Below, one piece after another: positions 1 to 8,890 of a stretch of 35,349 nt of DNA; the stretch's first letter is position 1; every line of letters begins with the position of its first letter. The translations under genes and the position numbers were made by a program. The DNA lies in contig CANCVE010000040.1 in the NCBI GenBank assembly GCA_947381435.1, positions 1 through 35,349 of the forward strand, written 5' to 3'. This DNA is from Chitinophagaceae bacterium (GTDB lineage Bacteria > Bacteroidota > Bacteroidia > Chitinophagales > Chitinophagaceae). The notes under the pieces were generated by a model, which ran no database searches, was not told where the DNA came from, and worked only from the letters and a program-made list of their open reading frames with translations.

Positions 1-1093
1 TTCATCGATGGAAGATCCAAGGATTGAGCGACAAAAGTTGCACTCTTTATCCGACATCCTATTCCTGACTATTTGTGCTGTTTTAAGTGGTTGTAACGAT
101 TGGGATGAGATAGAAGAGTATGGTAATGAAAAAGAAGCATGGTTAAAAAAGTATGTTGAGCTGAAAAATGGCATTCCATCCCACGATACCATTAATAGGG
201 TTTTTGCACGATTAAAGCCAGACGAGTTACAGGTTTGTTTTATGGACTGGGTGCAATCGGTTGTCAGTAAAAGCAGTCATAACATTGTAAGTATTGATTG
301 GAAACGTCTTTGCAATAGTGGAGAAAATGGTTCAAAATCAATGATACATTTGGTGAATGCGTGGAGCAACAGCAACCAAATGATACTTGGACAGGTAAAG
401 ACTGAAGAAAAGAGTAATGAAATAACAGCCATCCCCACATTACTTGATTTGTTGGAGTTGGAAGGGGCCATCATAACCATAGACGCAATTGGCTGTCAAA
501 CGGCCATAGCCGAAAGGATAGCAGACAAAGGGGCGGATTATATCCTTGCAGTAAAGGATAACCAGAAGTTCTTACACGATGATATTAAGGATGCTTTTGC
601 CCAAACACCCAATGCGGTCAGCCATACAAGCGTGGAAAAGGGGCATGGCAGGATAGAAAAGAGAACCTGTAGCGTAATAACAGACATGGTTTGGGTAACA
701 AGGTTAAACAATTGGAAAAACCTTCGTTCCATCATTGGCATAGAAACCCAAAGAACTATTGTTCAGACTGGCGAGGTGGGAACAGAGCAACGGTTCTACA
801 TATCAAGCTTGCTTACAACACCAGAAGACTTTAACAAGATAATCAGAGGACATTGGGGCATAGAGAATAATCTACATTGATGTTTGGATGTAGTGTTCAA
901 AGAGGATTATAGTACCAAACAGGCAGGAAATGCAGCTGAAAATTTTAGCATGCTAAATAAAGCAGCTTTATCCATATTGAAAAATGACAAAACGAATAAA
1001 AGCAGCTTAAAACGAAAACGACTGAAAGCTGGATGGAGTAATGAATATCTTGAAACCTTATTGTTTAAGGATAATTAAGTGCGTTTGCCCTAT
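1..1093 (+). mobile_element. ISAs1-family insertion sequence remnant, left part outside window
   Basis: The transposase frame is open at the left window edge, so the element begins outside. The last transposase codon ends at 1078 and is followed at once by GTGCGTTTGCCCTA, which looks like the inward-facing terminal inverted repeat usual a few bases after the ISAs1 transposase stop. The exact right end and target duplication cannot be fixed without the left end. pheS starts about 50 bp later, so the element sits directly in front of an essential gene. Confidence 0.65.
2..1078 (+). pseudogene. ISAs1-family DDE transposase, interrupted by TGA
   Basis: The frame reads DPRIERQKLHSLSDILF and HWGIENNLH, hallmarks of ISAs1 transposases (DDE_Tnp_ISAs1). 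At 878-880 a TGA replaces the Trp codon expected in the family motif LHW-x-LDV; the same frame continues without a shift as CLDVVFKED to the stop at 1078. A second lesion is likely near 289-309: the usual IDGKxLRGS motif after the first catalytic Asp reads IDWKRLCNS. The second Asp region (ITIDAIGCQ) is kept. The copy is therefore probably inactive through point mutations, not deletion. The 5' end is cut by the window edge; the ATG at 8 is internal. Confidence 0.85.
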
Positions 1094-1145
1094 ACAACAA
1101 TGGTTCAAGTTATAACCATTAACCATATTCAATTATCTTCGCCGC

Positions 1146-2174
1146 ATGGAAGCGTTGTTACAACAAATAGAAAAATACAAACAGGAAATAACAGATGTTA
1201 AAGCCACAACGGCAGAAGCTGTAGAGGCATTTCGCATACAATGGTTGGGTACAAAAGGTCTTTTGAAGAACATTATGGGCGAAATGAAGAACGTGCCTAA
1301 TGAACATAAAAGAGCTTTTGGACAAGTGCTAAATGATTTTAAATTGTTTGTAGAAGCCAAATTTGAAGAGTTACAACAGTCAAATAGCACAGAAAAATCT
1401 GAAGAAAAAGCTTTCGACTGGAGCTTACCCGGCAGCTCAGTTCCTGTTGGTACTCGTCATCCCCTAACTATAGTTCGTAACCAGATTGTTTCCATCTTTA
1501 AAACATTGGGCTTTGCCATTGCCGAAGGACCAGAAATAGAAGACGATTGGCATAACTTCGGTGCTATGAACCTTCCAGAGGATCATCCTGCGCGTGATAT
1601 GCAAGATACTTTTTACATAAATCAAAACCCTGCGTGGCTATTGCGCACCCACACAAGTAGTGTTCAAGCTAGGGTATTGGAAACTCAGAAGCCGCCGATA
1701 AGGGTTATTTGTCCGGGAAGGGTTTACAGAAATGAAACGATAAGCGCAAGGGCTCACTGCTTTTTTCATCAGATAGAAGGACTTTATATAGATGAAAATG
1801 TAAGCTTTGCCGACTTGAAGCAAACACTGTATTTCTTTGTACAAGAAATGTTTGGCAAGGGTGTTCAGGTGCGTTTTCGTCCTTCCTATTTTCCATTTAC
1901 AGAGCCAAGTGCTGAAATGGATATCAGTTGCTTAATTTGCGACAGTAAGGGTTGTAACGTTTGTAAACATACTGGCTGGGTTGAGATACTAGGTAGTGGC
2001 ATGGTTCATCCTAAAGTATTGGAAAACTTTGGCATTGATAGTACTAAATACACAGGCTTTGCTTTCGGTATGGGGGTAGAAAGAATCTGTCAGCTAAAAT
2101 ATCAAGTAAACGATCTTAGGTTATACAGCCAAAATGATGTTCGATTCTTGAAACAATTTACTGGAGCGGTGTAG
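1146..2174 (+). CDS. pheS: Phenylalanyl-tRNA synthetase alpha subunit
   Basis: Cytoplasmic class II aminoacyl-tRNA synthetase subunit; with PheT (not in this window) it charges tRNA-Phe. An N-terminal coiled-coil tRNA-binding arm covers about residues 1-85. The catalytic core follows, with class II motif 2 around LLRTHTSSVQ and GRVYRNE (165-196) and motif 3 as GFAFGMGVERI (304-314). The length, 342 aa, is normal. Residues 262-273 carry four cysteines (C-x2-C-x4-C-x2-C), a small zinc-knuckle-like insertion I believe is common in Bacteroidota PheS. The ATG at 1146 fits the family N-terminus. The IS remnant lies immediately upstream, so the native promoter may be altered. It converges on mgtA. 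Confidence 0.97.
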   Translation: MEALLQQIEKYKQEITDVKATTAEAVEAFRIQWLGTKGLLKNIMGEMKNVPNEHKRAFGQVLNDFKLFVEAKFEELQQSNSTEKSEEKAFDWSLPGSSVPVGTRHPLTIVRNQIVSIFKTLGFAIAEGPEIEDDWHNFGAMNLPEDHPARDMQDTFYINQNPAWLLRTHTSSVQARVLETQKPPIRVICPGRVYRNETISARAHCFFHQIEGLYIDENVSFADLKQTLYFFVQEMFGKGVQVRFRPSYFPFTEPSAEMDISCLICDSKGCNVCKHTGWVEILGSGMVHPKVLENFGIDSTKYTGFAFGMGVERICQLKYQVNDLRLYSQNDVRFLKQFTGAV

Positions 2175-2352
2175 TTCTGAATCGTGAGTCTTAAGTAGGA
2201 AGTTGTGAGTTATGAATTATAAGTTATGAGTCAAAAATCTTGACATTTAATTTTCGAATTACGAATTTCGACTTTCGACTTTAGACTTTCGACTTTCGAC
2301 TCACGACTTTAGACTTATGACTTTCGACTCTTAACTCTCAACTTCCGACTAG
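2175..2352. repeat. Degenerate heptamer repeats (GACTTTC / GAGTCAT type) between convergent genes
   Basis: The left half (2185-2235) is rich in GTGAGT/AAGTTATGAG words. The right half (2260-2350) is a run of CGACTTT-type heptamers with variants TAGACTT and TCACGAC. The halves are roughly inverse complements, so the segment can fold into a long imperfect hairpin between pheS and mgtA and may end both transcripts. Similar words recur at 18541-18597. Confidence 0.6.
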
Positions 2353-2354
2353 AA

Positions 2355-5060
2355 TTACAACCACTGATCAAACTTCCTGATAAACCAGTTCTTCACGAAT
2401 TGTGTTAAAAAACAATACGAAACCAAAAACGCGAGTAACCAAGGAAAATAACTTAATGGTAACGGTACTAGTTTTAATGCCGTTCCAAAAGGTGTAAAAG
2501 GTATCAGAATGCCAATAACCATTACGATAGATGTAAGTGCTAAAACAGGTGCCGTTGCCCAGCTTTGAATGAATGGTATTTTGCGCGTTCTTATCATGTG
2601 AACGATTAATGTTTGCGACAATAGTCCTTCTACAAACCATCCACTCTGAAAAAGGCTTTGATGCGCAGAGTCGTTTGCCTTGAATACATAAAACATGAGC
2701 GCAAAGGTGGCATAATCGAAGATGGAACTGATTGGCCCAATGAAAACCATAAACCTTGATATGCCTGAGGCATCCCATTTTTTGGGCTCTTCCAAGAAAT
2801 CGGCATCCATCATATCCCAAGGAATAGAGGTTTGAGATATGTCGTACAATAGATTTTGTACCAACAATTGCACTGGCAACATAGGCAAAAAAGGTAGTAA
2901 CACACTGGCGCCAAGCATACTAAACATATTGCCGAAGTTGCTGCTAGCCGTCATTTTAATATACTTAATAATGTTGCCAAACGTTCTACGTCCATAGATA
3001 ACCCCCTTGCGCAATACCATCAAGTCTTTCTCTAGCAGTATTATATCCGCACTTTCTTTTGCAATATCTACAGCAGTATCTACACTTATCCCTACATCAG
3101 CATCTCTTAATGCAGCCGCATCGTTTATACCATCGCCCATAAAGCCTACCGTATGACCCATTTCTTGCAATAGCTTCACAATTCTCGACTTCTGTATTGG
3201 GCTAAGTTTCGCTAATATAGATACATCCGTTATTTGTAGTTTCAATTCTTCATCGGTCATTCTTTCCAAATCACTTCCCATAAGGATCTTATTTACCGGA
3301 ATCCCTACTTCTCTACAAATCTTCTTAGTAACAATTTCATTATCGCCGGTAAGAACTTTCATAGTTACGCCAAGCTTCTGCAATGATTCGATAGAGGCTT
3401 TTGCAGAAGGTTTTGCAGGATCAAGAAAGCCGATAAACCCAGTAAGTACCATGTCCTTTTCATCTTCTACAGAATAATTCAAGGCACGCTCATCAAATTC
3501 TTTTATTGCTACTAACAATACCCTCAAACCTTCTTTATTCAATCTTTTTGAAGTATCTAGTATGGTTTGTCGTACTTTTTCATCCATCGGAATAATGGTA
3601 TCATTCTCTATATGGAGCTGCTTATCCTCTCCTGGATCAAAAGCATGGGTACATAGGTTCAACATTTCCTCAACCGCACCTTTACATATCAATAAGTGTT
3701 TGCCATTGTGTTGTTTTAGGATAACACTCATGCGGCGACGCTGAAAATCGAACGGTATTTCATCTACCTTCTGAAAGTGTTCCTCCACTTTTAGGTAATC
3801 GTTCAACTCCACATGTTCTAGTATCGCCAAATCGAGAATATTCTTCAAGCCTGTTTGGTGATAACTATTCAGGTAAGCCCATTTCAATACCTCATCATCA
3901 TCATCGCCAAAAATATTTAAATGTCTTTCCAGCACAATCTTATCCATGGTTAGAGTACCTGTTTTATCAGTACACAAAATGTCCATGGCACCGATGTTTT
4001 GGATGGCATTCAGGCGTTTTACAATCACCTTACGCTTACTCATGTTCAAGGCGCCTTTTGCAAGGTTTGCGGTAACAATCATCGGCAGCATTTCTGGAGT
4101 CAATCCTACCGCAACAGCTATGGCAAATAATAAGGCTTCCCACCAATTATGTTTTATCAATCCATTCAAAACAAAAACCAATGGAACCATCACCAACATG
4201 AAAGAAATAAGCAGGTAACTCACTTTGTTTACGCCCTTATCAAAGCTTGTTTCTGCCCTTTTGCCTACAATAGATTTGCTCAATGAACCAAAATAGGTTT
4301 GGTTTCCCGTGGTAACAATTACGGCGGTGGCAGATCCACTCACAACATTGGTACCCATGAAACAAATATTATCTAATTCTAATGGAGACTTATCGTTTGC
4401 ATCAAGCACAGGTGCATTTCTTTTCTCTACCGGCAATGATTCGCCCGTAAGCATTGCTTGACTAATAAATAGATCTTTAGATTGTATCACACGGCAATCG
4501 GCAGGTATCATATCGCCCGCAGAAAGAAAAATAATATCACCTGGAACTAGTTCTTTAATATCAATTTCTTCCCTCCCTTTGTCCTTTCTCAAAACTGTAG
4601 CCGTAGTTTTTACCATGCTTTTCAGTTTCTCAGCGGCTTGATTACTTCGGTATTCCTGAAAGAAGCGTAAAAGAGAGCTTACCATCACCATAATACCAAC
4701 GGTAATTACGGTTTTATAATCTGCTTCGCCTTTTTTGGCTAGCCAAACATCAAGCACATAAGATACAATGGCAATGATGATTAATACGCCAATAAATGGA
4801 TTTACAAATGCCTCAAAAAGTTGTTTTAACCACGAAGGAGCTTGTTCGTGATGTACTTCATTAAGCCCTAAATCCGCTATTTTGTCTTCTATTTGTTTAT
4901 CTGTCAACCCTTCCGGATTGCCATCAGTAATAATAAAATATTCTTCAATGTAGTTTCTTCCTGCCTCCCTAAGCTTCGCTGTTGCTATCTCTTCCCAACT
5001 ATTTGCATTGGGGTTAAAAGGCAATTTACTCTTTAGTATCTCTTTAATTGTTTGTGCCAT
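2355..5060 (-). CDS. mgtA: Magnesium-translocating P-type ATPase
   Basis: P-type ATPase of the P3B MgtA/MgtB type, predicted to import Mg2+ across the inner membrane using ATP. Seen in order: N-terminal cation-ATPase domain (about 15-90), membrane pair near 85-135, actuator loop with TGES (205-208), TPEMLP in the membrane core (321-326), phosphorylation site DKTGTLT with Asp365, nucleotide-binding domain with KGA, hinge TGDN and GDGINDAAA, then six C-terminal membrane segments. At 901 aa it is full length for the family. No mgtC or regulator is adjacent. The 466-bp upstream gap could hold a leader, but I could not assign a known Mg2+ riboswitch. Confidence 0.95.
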   Translation of the reverse strand: MAQTIKEILKSKLPFNPNANSWEEIATAKLREAGRNYIEEYFIITDGNPEGLTDKQIEDKIADLGLNEVHHEQAPSWLKQLFEAFVNPFIGVLIIIAIVSYVLDVWLAKKGEADYKTVITVGIMVMVSSLLRFFQEYRSNQAAEKLKSMVKTTATVLRKDKGREEIDIKELVPGDIIFLSAGDMIPADCRVIQSKDLFISQAMLTGESLPVEKRNAPVLDANDKSPLELDNICFMGTNVVSGSATAVIVTTGNQTYFGSLSKSIVGKRAETSFDKGVNKVSYLLISFMLVMVPLVFVLNGLIKHNWWEALLFAIAVAVGLTPEMLPMIVTANLAKGALNMSKRKVIVKRLNAIQNIGAMDILCTDKTGTLTMDKIVLERHLNIFGDDDDEVLKWAYLNSYHQTGLKNILDLAILEHVELNDYLKVEEHFQKVDEIPFDFQRRRMSVILKQHNGKHLLICKGAVEEMLNLCTHAFDPGEDKQLHIENDTIIPMDEKVRQTILDTSKRLNKEGLRVLLVAIKEFDERALNYSVEDEKDMVLTGFIGFLDPAKPSAKASIESLQKLGVTMKVLTGDNEIVTKKICREVGIPVNKILMGSDLERMTDEELKLQITDVSILAKLSPIQKSRIVKLLQEMGHTVGFMGDGINDAAALRDADVGISVDTAVDIAKESADIILLEKDLMVLRKGVIYGRRTFGNIIKYIKMTASSNFGNMFSMLGASVLLPFLPMLPVQLLVQNLLYDISQTSIPWDMMDADFLEEPKKWDASGISRFMVFIGPISSIFDYATFALMFYVFKANDSAHQSLFQSGWFVEGLLSQTLIVHMIRTRKIPFIQSWATAPVLALTSIVMVIGILIPFTPFGTALKLVPLPLSYFPWLLAFLVSYCFLTQFVKNWFIRKFDQWL

Positions 5061-5526
5061 GAACCAATTATTTTTTATTTATGAGTAATCAAATGTTTTT
5101 TGGGTTTGGTTAATAAATTACTATGGCAAGCACATTGAAGCATACGGTGACTGCAAAAGAAAGGATGAACTAACTTTTGAGACTGAGAATGTATTCGTAA
5201 AAAAAGTGTGATTAAATTTGAACATGAACCTTTAGTTTGTCCCGCTGCTGTGGCGATATGCTAAAGGCATCCTTGCAGAAGAGGGTAATTAAGAAATGAG
5301 TTTACTATCTGAGGGATGACTGTCCATAACTTGTTTTTAAGTTAACAAAGTGCAACGTCTTTTTTTGTTGCGCTGCGAATGTAAGGAAGTAGATTAAAAG
5401 ATAGCATTTGTTAGCATAGATTTAATATTGGGGGTGTACTTTTTTTAACTTAATCCAATGGTTTATGGAGTAATCGCATGCTATTAGGGCATTATTAGTT
5501 ATCACAGGGGGCAGAAAGGCTTTCCT
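5061..5526. other. Gap upstream of mgtA; possible leader, one 21-bp repeat unit
   Basis: I find no gene here. Read on the minus strand it would be the mgtA leader and promoter region. Around 5240-5330 there are GC-richer blocks (GTCCCGCTGCTG, GGCATCC, GAGGGATGACTGTCC) able to form short stems in otherwise AT-rich DNA, but they fit no riboswitch consensus I know. At 5479-5499 lies one 21-mer differing by only a few bases from the unit at 6155-6175 of the array on the other side of the regulator gene. Confidence 0.35.
5479..5499. repeat. Isolated 21-bp repeat unit downstream of the HTH gene
   Basis: TGCTATTAGGGCATTATTAGT matches unit TGCTATTAGCGCATTATTAA (6155 onward) at nearly every position. 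It lies about 30 bp past the end of the HTH gene, so repeat units occur on both sides of it. Confidence 0.55.
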
Positions 5527-5895
5527 CTATTTCTGCAATAGCAAGCCTTTATAAATAGCCACTTCCTTTTCTAAATCTTGTACTTTCATTTTTAGGGCAG
5601 CAATCTGTTCATCTTTTGTGCTGTGTGCTTGCAAGTTGTTGTTTTGGCCATTTATGTTCAGTATATCGCTTAGTTCCCCCAAAATGTCATGGCCAATTGC
5701 ATTGCTGATGTCCCAAATAATTCTGGTTTGTAAGGAAGCTTCTCCAATATAACCACCCACTGTTACAGCACTTTTACCTATGGCGCGTGCCAATTCTGCC
5801 TTCGTAACTCTCTTTTTGGTTAATAATTCATCTAAATAGTTACCAAGGTGAGGCATTTCATTCATTTTTGTAGTCATTTTTCTTGCTTTAGTCAT
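5527..5895 (-). CDS. Small HTH regulator with C-terminal coiled coil
   Basis: Unnamed 122-aa protein. Residues about 28-75 form an XRE-like helix-turn-helix (KKRVTKAELARAIGKSAVTV is the helix-turn-helix core). A polar linker (80-95) is followed by a leucine-rich heptad coiled coil (95-122: LKMKVQDLEKEVAIYKGLLL), suggesting a DNA-binding dimer. It stands alone. Its upstream DNA (5916-6217) is an array of 21-bp repeats, and another unit sits just past its stop (5479-5499), so binding to those repeats and autoregulation are reasonable inferences. ATGs at residues 1, 7, 11 and 14 leave the exact start uncertain. It resembles a phage-type repressor, but no phage genes adjoin it. Confidence 0.8.
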   Translation of the reverse strand: MTKARKMTTKMNEMPHLGNYLDELLTKKRVTKAELARAIGKSAVTVGGYIGEASLQTRIIWDISNAIGHDILGELSDILNINGQNNNLQAHSTKDEQIAALKMKVQDLEKEVAIYKGLLLQK

Positions 5896-5915
5896 TGAAG
5901 GTAGTGGCTTTGCAA

Positions 5916-6217
5916 GTAATCAGGCTATTACTACATTTTAATAGTTACTTAATCTTGGCTAATACATTGGCATTTTGCACTAAATAGTTTATTACTAATC
6001 TTTACTAGCTAAAAATTGATTGGTTGACCTCAAATAAGTTATGATTAATCACTCTTAGCTTGCAATTAAACTCTAATAGCGTTTCATTATTCTCTAACAG
6101 GTTTTTATTAATCTTTAATAGCTCATATATTTACTCTAATAGAGATTCATTAAGTGCTATTAGCGCATTATTAATTGTTAATAGCATACTATCATACGCT
6201 AATTACTTAGTTTTATT
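5916..6217. repeat. Array of about 14 degenerate 21-bp repeats upstream of the HTH gene
   Basis: Units begin at 5916, 5937, 5958, 5979, 6000, then after an 8-bp phase break at 6029, 6050, 6071, 6092, 6113, 6134, 6155, 6176 and 6197, all spaced exactly 21 bp within each block. The consensus is about CTCTAATAGC followed by 5-6 free bases and ATTAAT; some units carry the inverse core CTATTA. A 21-bp period is two DNA turns, putting every core on the same helix face, as for cooperative binding of a dimeric protein. The array starts about 20 bp upstream of the HTH start codon. Confidence 0.75.
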
Positions 6218-6375
6218 ACCTATCCTCGATAAACTATGGTCTAGGAGAGTATAACGCTTTTATCAATTAGTAACTGTGAGTAATCTCCTTCCTTTATTGA
6301 ACATAAATAATAGACTAGATCTAATTACTCACTTTACGCATATTTATCAATAGCCCTCATAATCAAACAATAATC
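6218..6375. other. AT-rich gap with no gene seen
   Basis: Between the repeat array and the inverted-repeat element. A few further TAATAG/CTAATTAC words occur (6270-6330), but not in the 21-bp register. No coding signal is seen. Confidence 0.4.
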
Positions 6376-6536
6376 TAACACATAGCCACAGTAGGCACAT
6401 AGAAAAAAATATTAGAATTAGATACGTTGCACTTTAAGGCAACATAGACTAGAGTATAAAAAAAGTGAAACCTTTTTACTTTGTGTTCTTTTTCTAAACT
6501 AATAAAATCAATGTGCCTACTGTGTCTATGTGGTAT
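6376..6536. repeat. Imperfect inverted-repeat element, MITE-like
   Basis: The left arm at 6378-6401 (CACATAGCCACAGTAGGCACAT) pairs with the right arm at about 6511-6532 (ATGTGCCTACTGTGTCTATGTG) with one mismatch. The interior has a second weak stem around AAAGTGAAACC...TTTTTACTTT. The whole is about 160 bp, non-coding and AT-rich. It resembles the CACATAG/CACAAAG hairpin elements scattered through Bacteroidota genomes; a related one is at 8735-8870. Confidence 0.6.
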
Positions 6537-6651
6537 ATTTTTTTATTTGTGAATAAAGCTCTATAACTTCAGACATATATTTGAACTAACTTTCGTAATA
6601 TTGTTAACGAAACAATTAACCTTGAAATAATAAAATCTAAAAAGAAGCTGT

Positions 6652-7704
6652 ATGAAAAATGAAACACACCTGTTTATTCCCCAACCATGCCATGAAGACT
6701 GGAATAATATGACGCCCGAAACTCAAGGACGCTTCTGCGCATCTTGCCAGAAAACAGTGGTAGATTTTAGTTTGATGACCGATAATGAAGTGATTTCCTA
6801 CTTATCTAAACAAACGGGGAATGTATGTGGCAGATTTGATACCGAGCAATTGCAACGCCCACTAATAGAAACACAATTGCAGCCACACAAAAACTGGAAG
6901 TATTGGCTGGCATCGGTTTCTGCCTTGTTTTTATTGGGCAATAAATCTTCAGCACAAACTACCCAACAAAGCACTTTCCAACAAAATAATACAGAGAAAG
7001 CAAGTGAGGACACACTAAAATATCCTTCAATAAAAGGTAAGGTACTTAGTGAAAGATTATTGGAGGGTGTTGTAACCGATACTACTGGAAGGCCACTTTG
7101 GGGAGCTTCTGTAAAGATTCAGGATTCTAAAGTTGGAACTATGACTGATAGCCTTGGTAGGTTTAAGTTGCATAGAAATAGCTTACCTGATACCTTTACT
7201 TTGATTATAGCTTATGTTGGTTATAAAAAAGAAGAGTTAAAAATTAATAAGGCACACATTCAAAAACTAAACATCCGATTGGAAGAACAAAAAATGAACC
7301 TTGATGAGGTAATTACGATTGGGTATGCAAAAGGTGCAGTTATTAGCTGTGTTATGGGAGGCATTACATCTTTAAATAAATCTAAAGCTCCAAAAGTTAC
7401 ATTTCACGATAAGGCTGTCATTTTTATTAAAAATACATTAGGCATTAACCCATTCGAAACTTATCCAAATCCTGTAAATAAAAACAGTAGTTTTCATATC
7501 CGTATAAAAGATTCGGGCACCTATGAGTTACAACTATTGGATAACAAATCGAGACCTTACCTGATCCAGAAAAACATTGCAGCATTAGCAAAAGAAGTTG
7601 TCAATATAAATGTTCCATCAAATGTTGCTTCTGGTATTTATTACATCAGATTAACAAATACAGTAACAAAAAAACAATGGGTAGATAAATTGATTGTGCA
7701 ATAG
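6652..7704 (+). CDS. Envelope protein: N-terminal Cys domain, CarboxypepD-like domain, T9SS C-terminal domain
   Basis: A 350-aa modular protein without a named function. Residues 1-80 form a Cys-containing module (C13, C29, C32, C59; motif FCASCQKTVVDFS) found at the start of many Bacteroidota proteins. A single hydrophobic segment at 84-101 ending in SSAQ looks like an internal signal anchor. A CarboxypepD_reg-like beta domain follows (about 130-212, GVVTDTTGRPLWGASV...GRFKLHR). It ends in LDEVITIGYAKG, which resembles the TonB-box region of SusC-type receptors. Residues 275-350 look like a type A T9SS sorting domain (YPNPVNKNSSF...GIYYIRL). The combination suggests an envelope protein, but sorting through T9SS with a cytoplasmic N-terminal module is puzzling. 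It is monocistronic. Confidence 0.75.
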   Translation: MKNETHLFIPQPCHEDWNNMTPETQGRFCASCQKTVVDFSLMTDNEVISYLSKQTGNVCGRFDTEQLQRPLIETQLQPHKNWKYWLASVSALFLLGNKSSAQTTQQSTFQQNNTEKASEDTLKYPSIKGKVLSERLLEGVVTDTTGRPLWGASVKIQDSKVGTMTDSLGRFKLHRNSLPDTFTLIIAYVGYKKEELKINKAHIQKLNIRLEEQKMNLDEVITIGYAKGAVISCVMGGITSLNKSKAPKVTFHDKAVIFIKNTLGINPFETYPNPVNKNSSFHIRIKDSGTYELQLLDNKSRPYLIQKNIAALAKEVVNINVPSNVASGIYYIRLTNTVTKKQWVDKLIVQ

Positions 7705-7735
7705 TAGCCCCTTAATTCAGGTATTTGCCGTGGTT

Positions 7736-8719
7736 TTATAATAGAAAATCGCACTCTTTCAATAGCTTAGGATTGTTGATGGCAACAGTTCCTACTTCCT
7801 CGCAGACCAATCCACCTGCAATATTGGCCATATCAGCAGCCAGTTTCATATCCCTTGTAGTAGCATACGCCAACGAGGCCACAGCAATAACGGTATCGCC
7901 TGCACCACTAACATCGGCAATGGAACGGATGTGGGTAGGAATAATTGCAGACTCACTATCCGATTGAAAAAACACCCCTTTCTCAGATAATGTAATGAGG
8001 GAAATGCTATGTTGCAACTGCTCCTGAAGTTGAAGATGCACGGCATTTAAAGTGTTAATATTTATTTCATCGATAGCGATATTCAATCCTTCCTTAACCT
8101 CTTTTAGGTTAGGTTTAAAAATAGTTACCCCCTTAAAAGCAAAGAAATTTTTGTGTTTAGGATCAACGGTGGTAATAATATTGTGTTGTTTGCAAAGCGC
8201 AATGGCTTCAGTAATGACTCTTTCGGTAAGAACGCCTTTATTATAATCTTCAAAGATGACCACATCAGGTTTCTGGCTGTCAATACACTGTTGAAGCTGA
8301 TTGAGCAATAAGTCTTCTTCTTCCGCCGAAATATCCTTGGTCGTTTCAGAATCCAAACGCATCATCTGTTGATTGCTACCTAAAATGCGGGTCTTATTGG
8401 TCGTAATTCTGTGGGGAGAAGTAATCAGATAAGTAGTGTCTAAGTTTTGGTTATTGTATAATGAAGTCAATTGTTGTCCATCATCATCGGCGCCAATAAC
8501 CGAAATGATAAATGTTTTTGCATTAAGAGAAACAGTGTTAAGGGCAACATTTCCCGCACCACCTATGCGTTGTTCCTTACGCTGAACAGCCACAACTGGC
8601 ACTGGAGCTTCGGGCGAAATACGCTCAACCTTACCAAACAAATAGGTATCAAGCATTACATCGCCTATCACTGCCACCTTTATATTCCTAAAATCTTTGA
8701 AGAGTTGTTCAAAATACAT
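7736..8719 (-). CDS. hldA: D-glycero-beta-D-manno-heptose-7-phosphate kinase (PfkB family)
   Basis: PfkB/ribokinase-fold sugar kinase, best matched to the kinase half of HldE (RfaE1 domain), which phosphorylates D-manno-heptose 7-phosphate at C1 in ADP-heptose synthesis for LPS or other glycans. Evidence: VAVIGDVMLDTYLFGKVERISPEAPVPVV at the N-terminus, GGAGNVALN (53-61), EDYNKGVLT and the PfkB signature GAGDTVIAVA with catalytic Asp275. At 327 aa only the kinase domain is present, so the adenylyltransferase would be a separate gene (HldA/HldC layout), not seen here. The ATG at 8719 fits the family. A related PfkB kinase cannot be excluded. Confidence 0.85.
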   Translation of the reverse strand: MYFEQLFKDFRNIKVAVIGDVMLDTYLFGKVERISPEAPVPVVAVQRKEQRIGGAGNVALNTVSLNAKTFIISVIGADDDGQQLTSLYNNQNLDTTYLITSPHRITTNKTRILGSNQQMMRLDSETTKDISAEEEDLLLNQLQQCIDSQKPDVVIFEDYNKGVLTERVITEAIALCKQHNIITTVDPKHKNFFAFKGVTIFKPNLKEVKEGLNIAIDEININTLNAVHLQLQEQLQHSISLITLSEKGVFFQSDSESAIIPTHIRSIADVSGAGDTVIAVASLAYATTRDMKLAADMANIAGGLVCEEVGTVAINNPKLLKECDFLL

Positions 8720-8734
8720 GCTTATGCTTTCTTT

Positions 8735-8870
8735 TTATTTAACCACAAAGGAGATTTAACCACAAAGAACACGAGGTTTTCACAAAGAAACACAAAGCAT
8801 TTGATATGTTTTAAAAACCTAGTGATCCTTGTGCTTCTTATCCTAGTGTTCTTGGTGGTAAAGAAAAAGG
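8735..8870. repeat. Imperfect inverted repeat of CACAAAG type
   Basis: The left arm (about 8738-8797: TTAACCACAAAG, AACACGAGG, TTTCACAAAG) pairs imperfectly with the right arm (about 8814-8863: AAACCTAGTG, GTGTTCTTGGTGGT). The short open frames on both strands are translations of this hairpin, not genes. It lies between hldA and the permease on the minus strand and is related in style to the 6376-6536 element. Confidence 0.6.
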
Positions 8871-8890
8871 ATACAATCCTTTTAAGATAC

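Noticed and set aside
5240-5330. Possible cobalamin or Mg2+ riboswitch near mgtA (GTCCCGCTGCTGTGGCGAT)
   Set aside because: The cobalamin-like box is on the plus strand with no plus-strand gene for over 1 kb, and the minus strand does not match the M-box as far as I can align it by eye.
5916-6217. CRISPR array
   Set aside because: The period is 21 bp with degenerate units and no spacer/repeat alternation; no cas genes are present.
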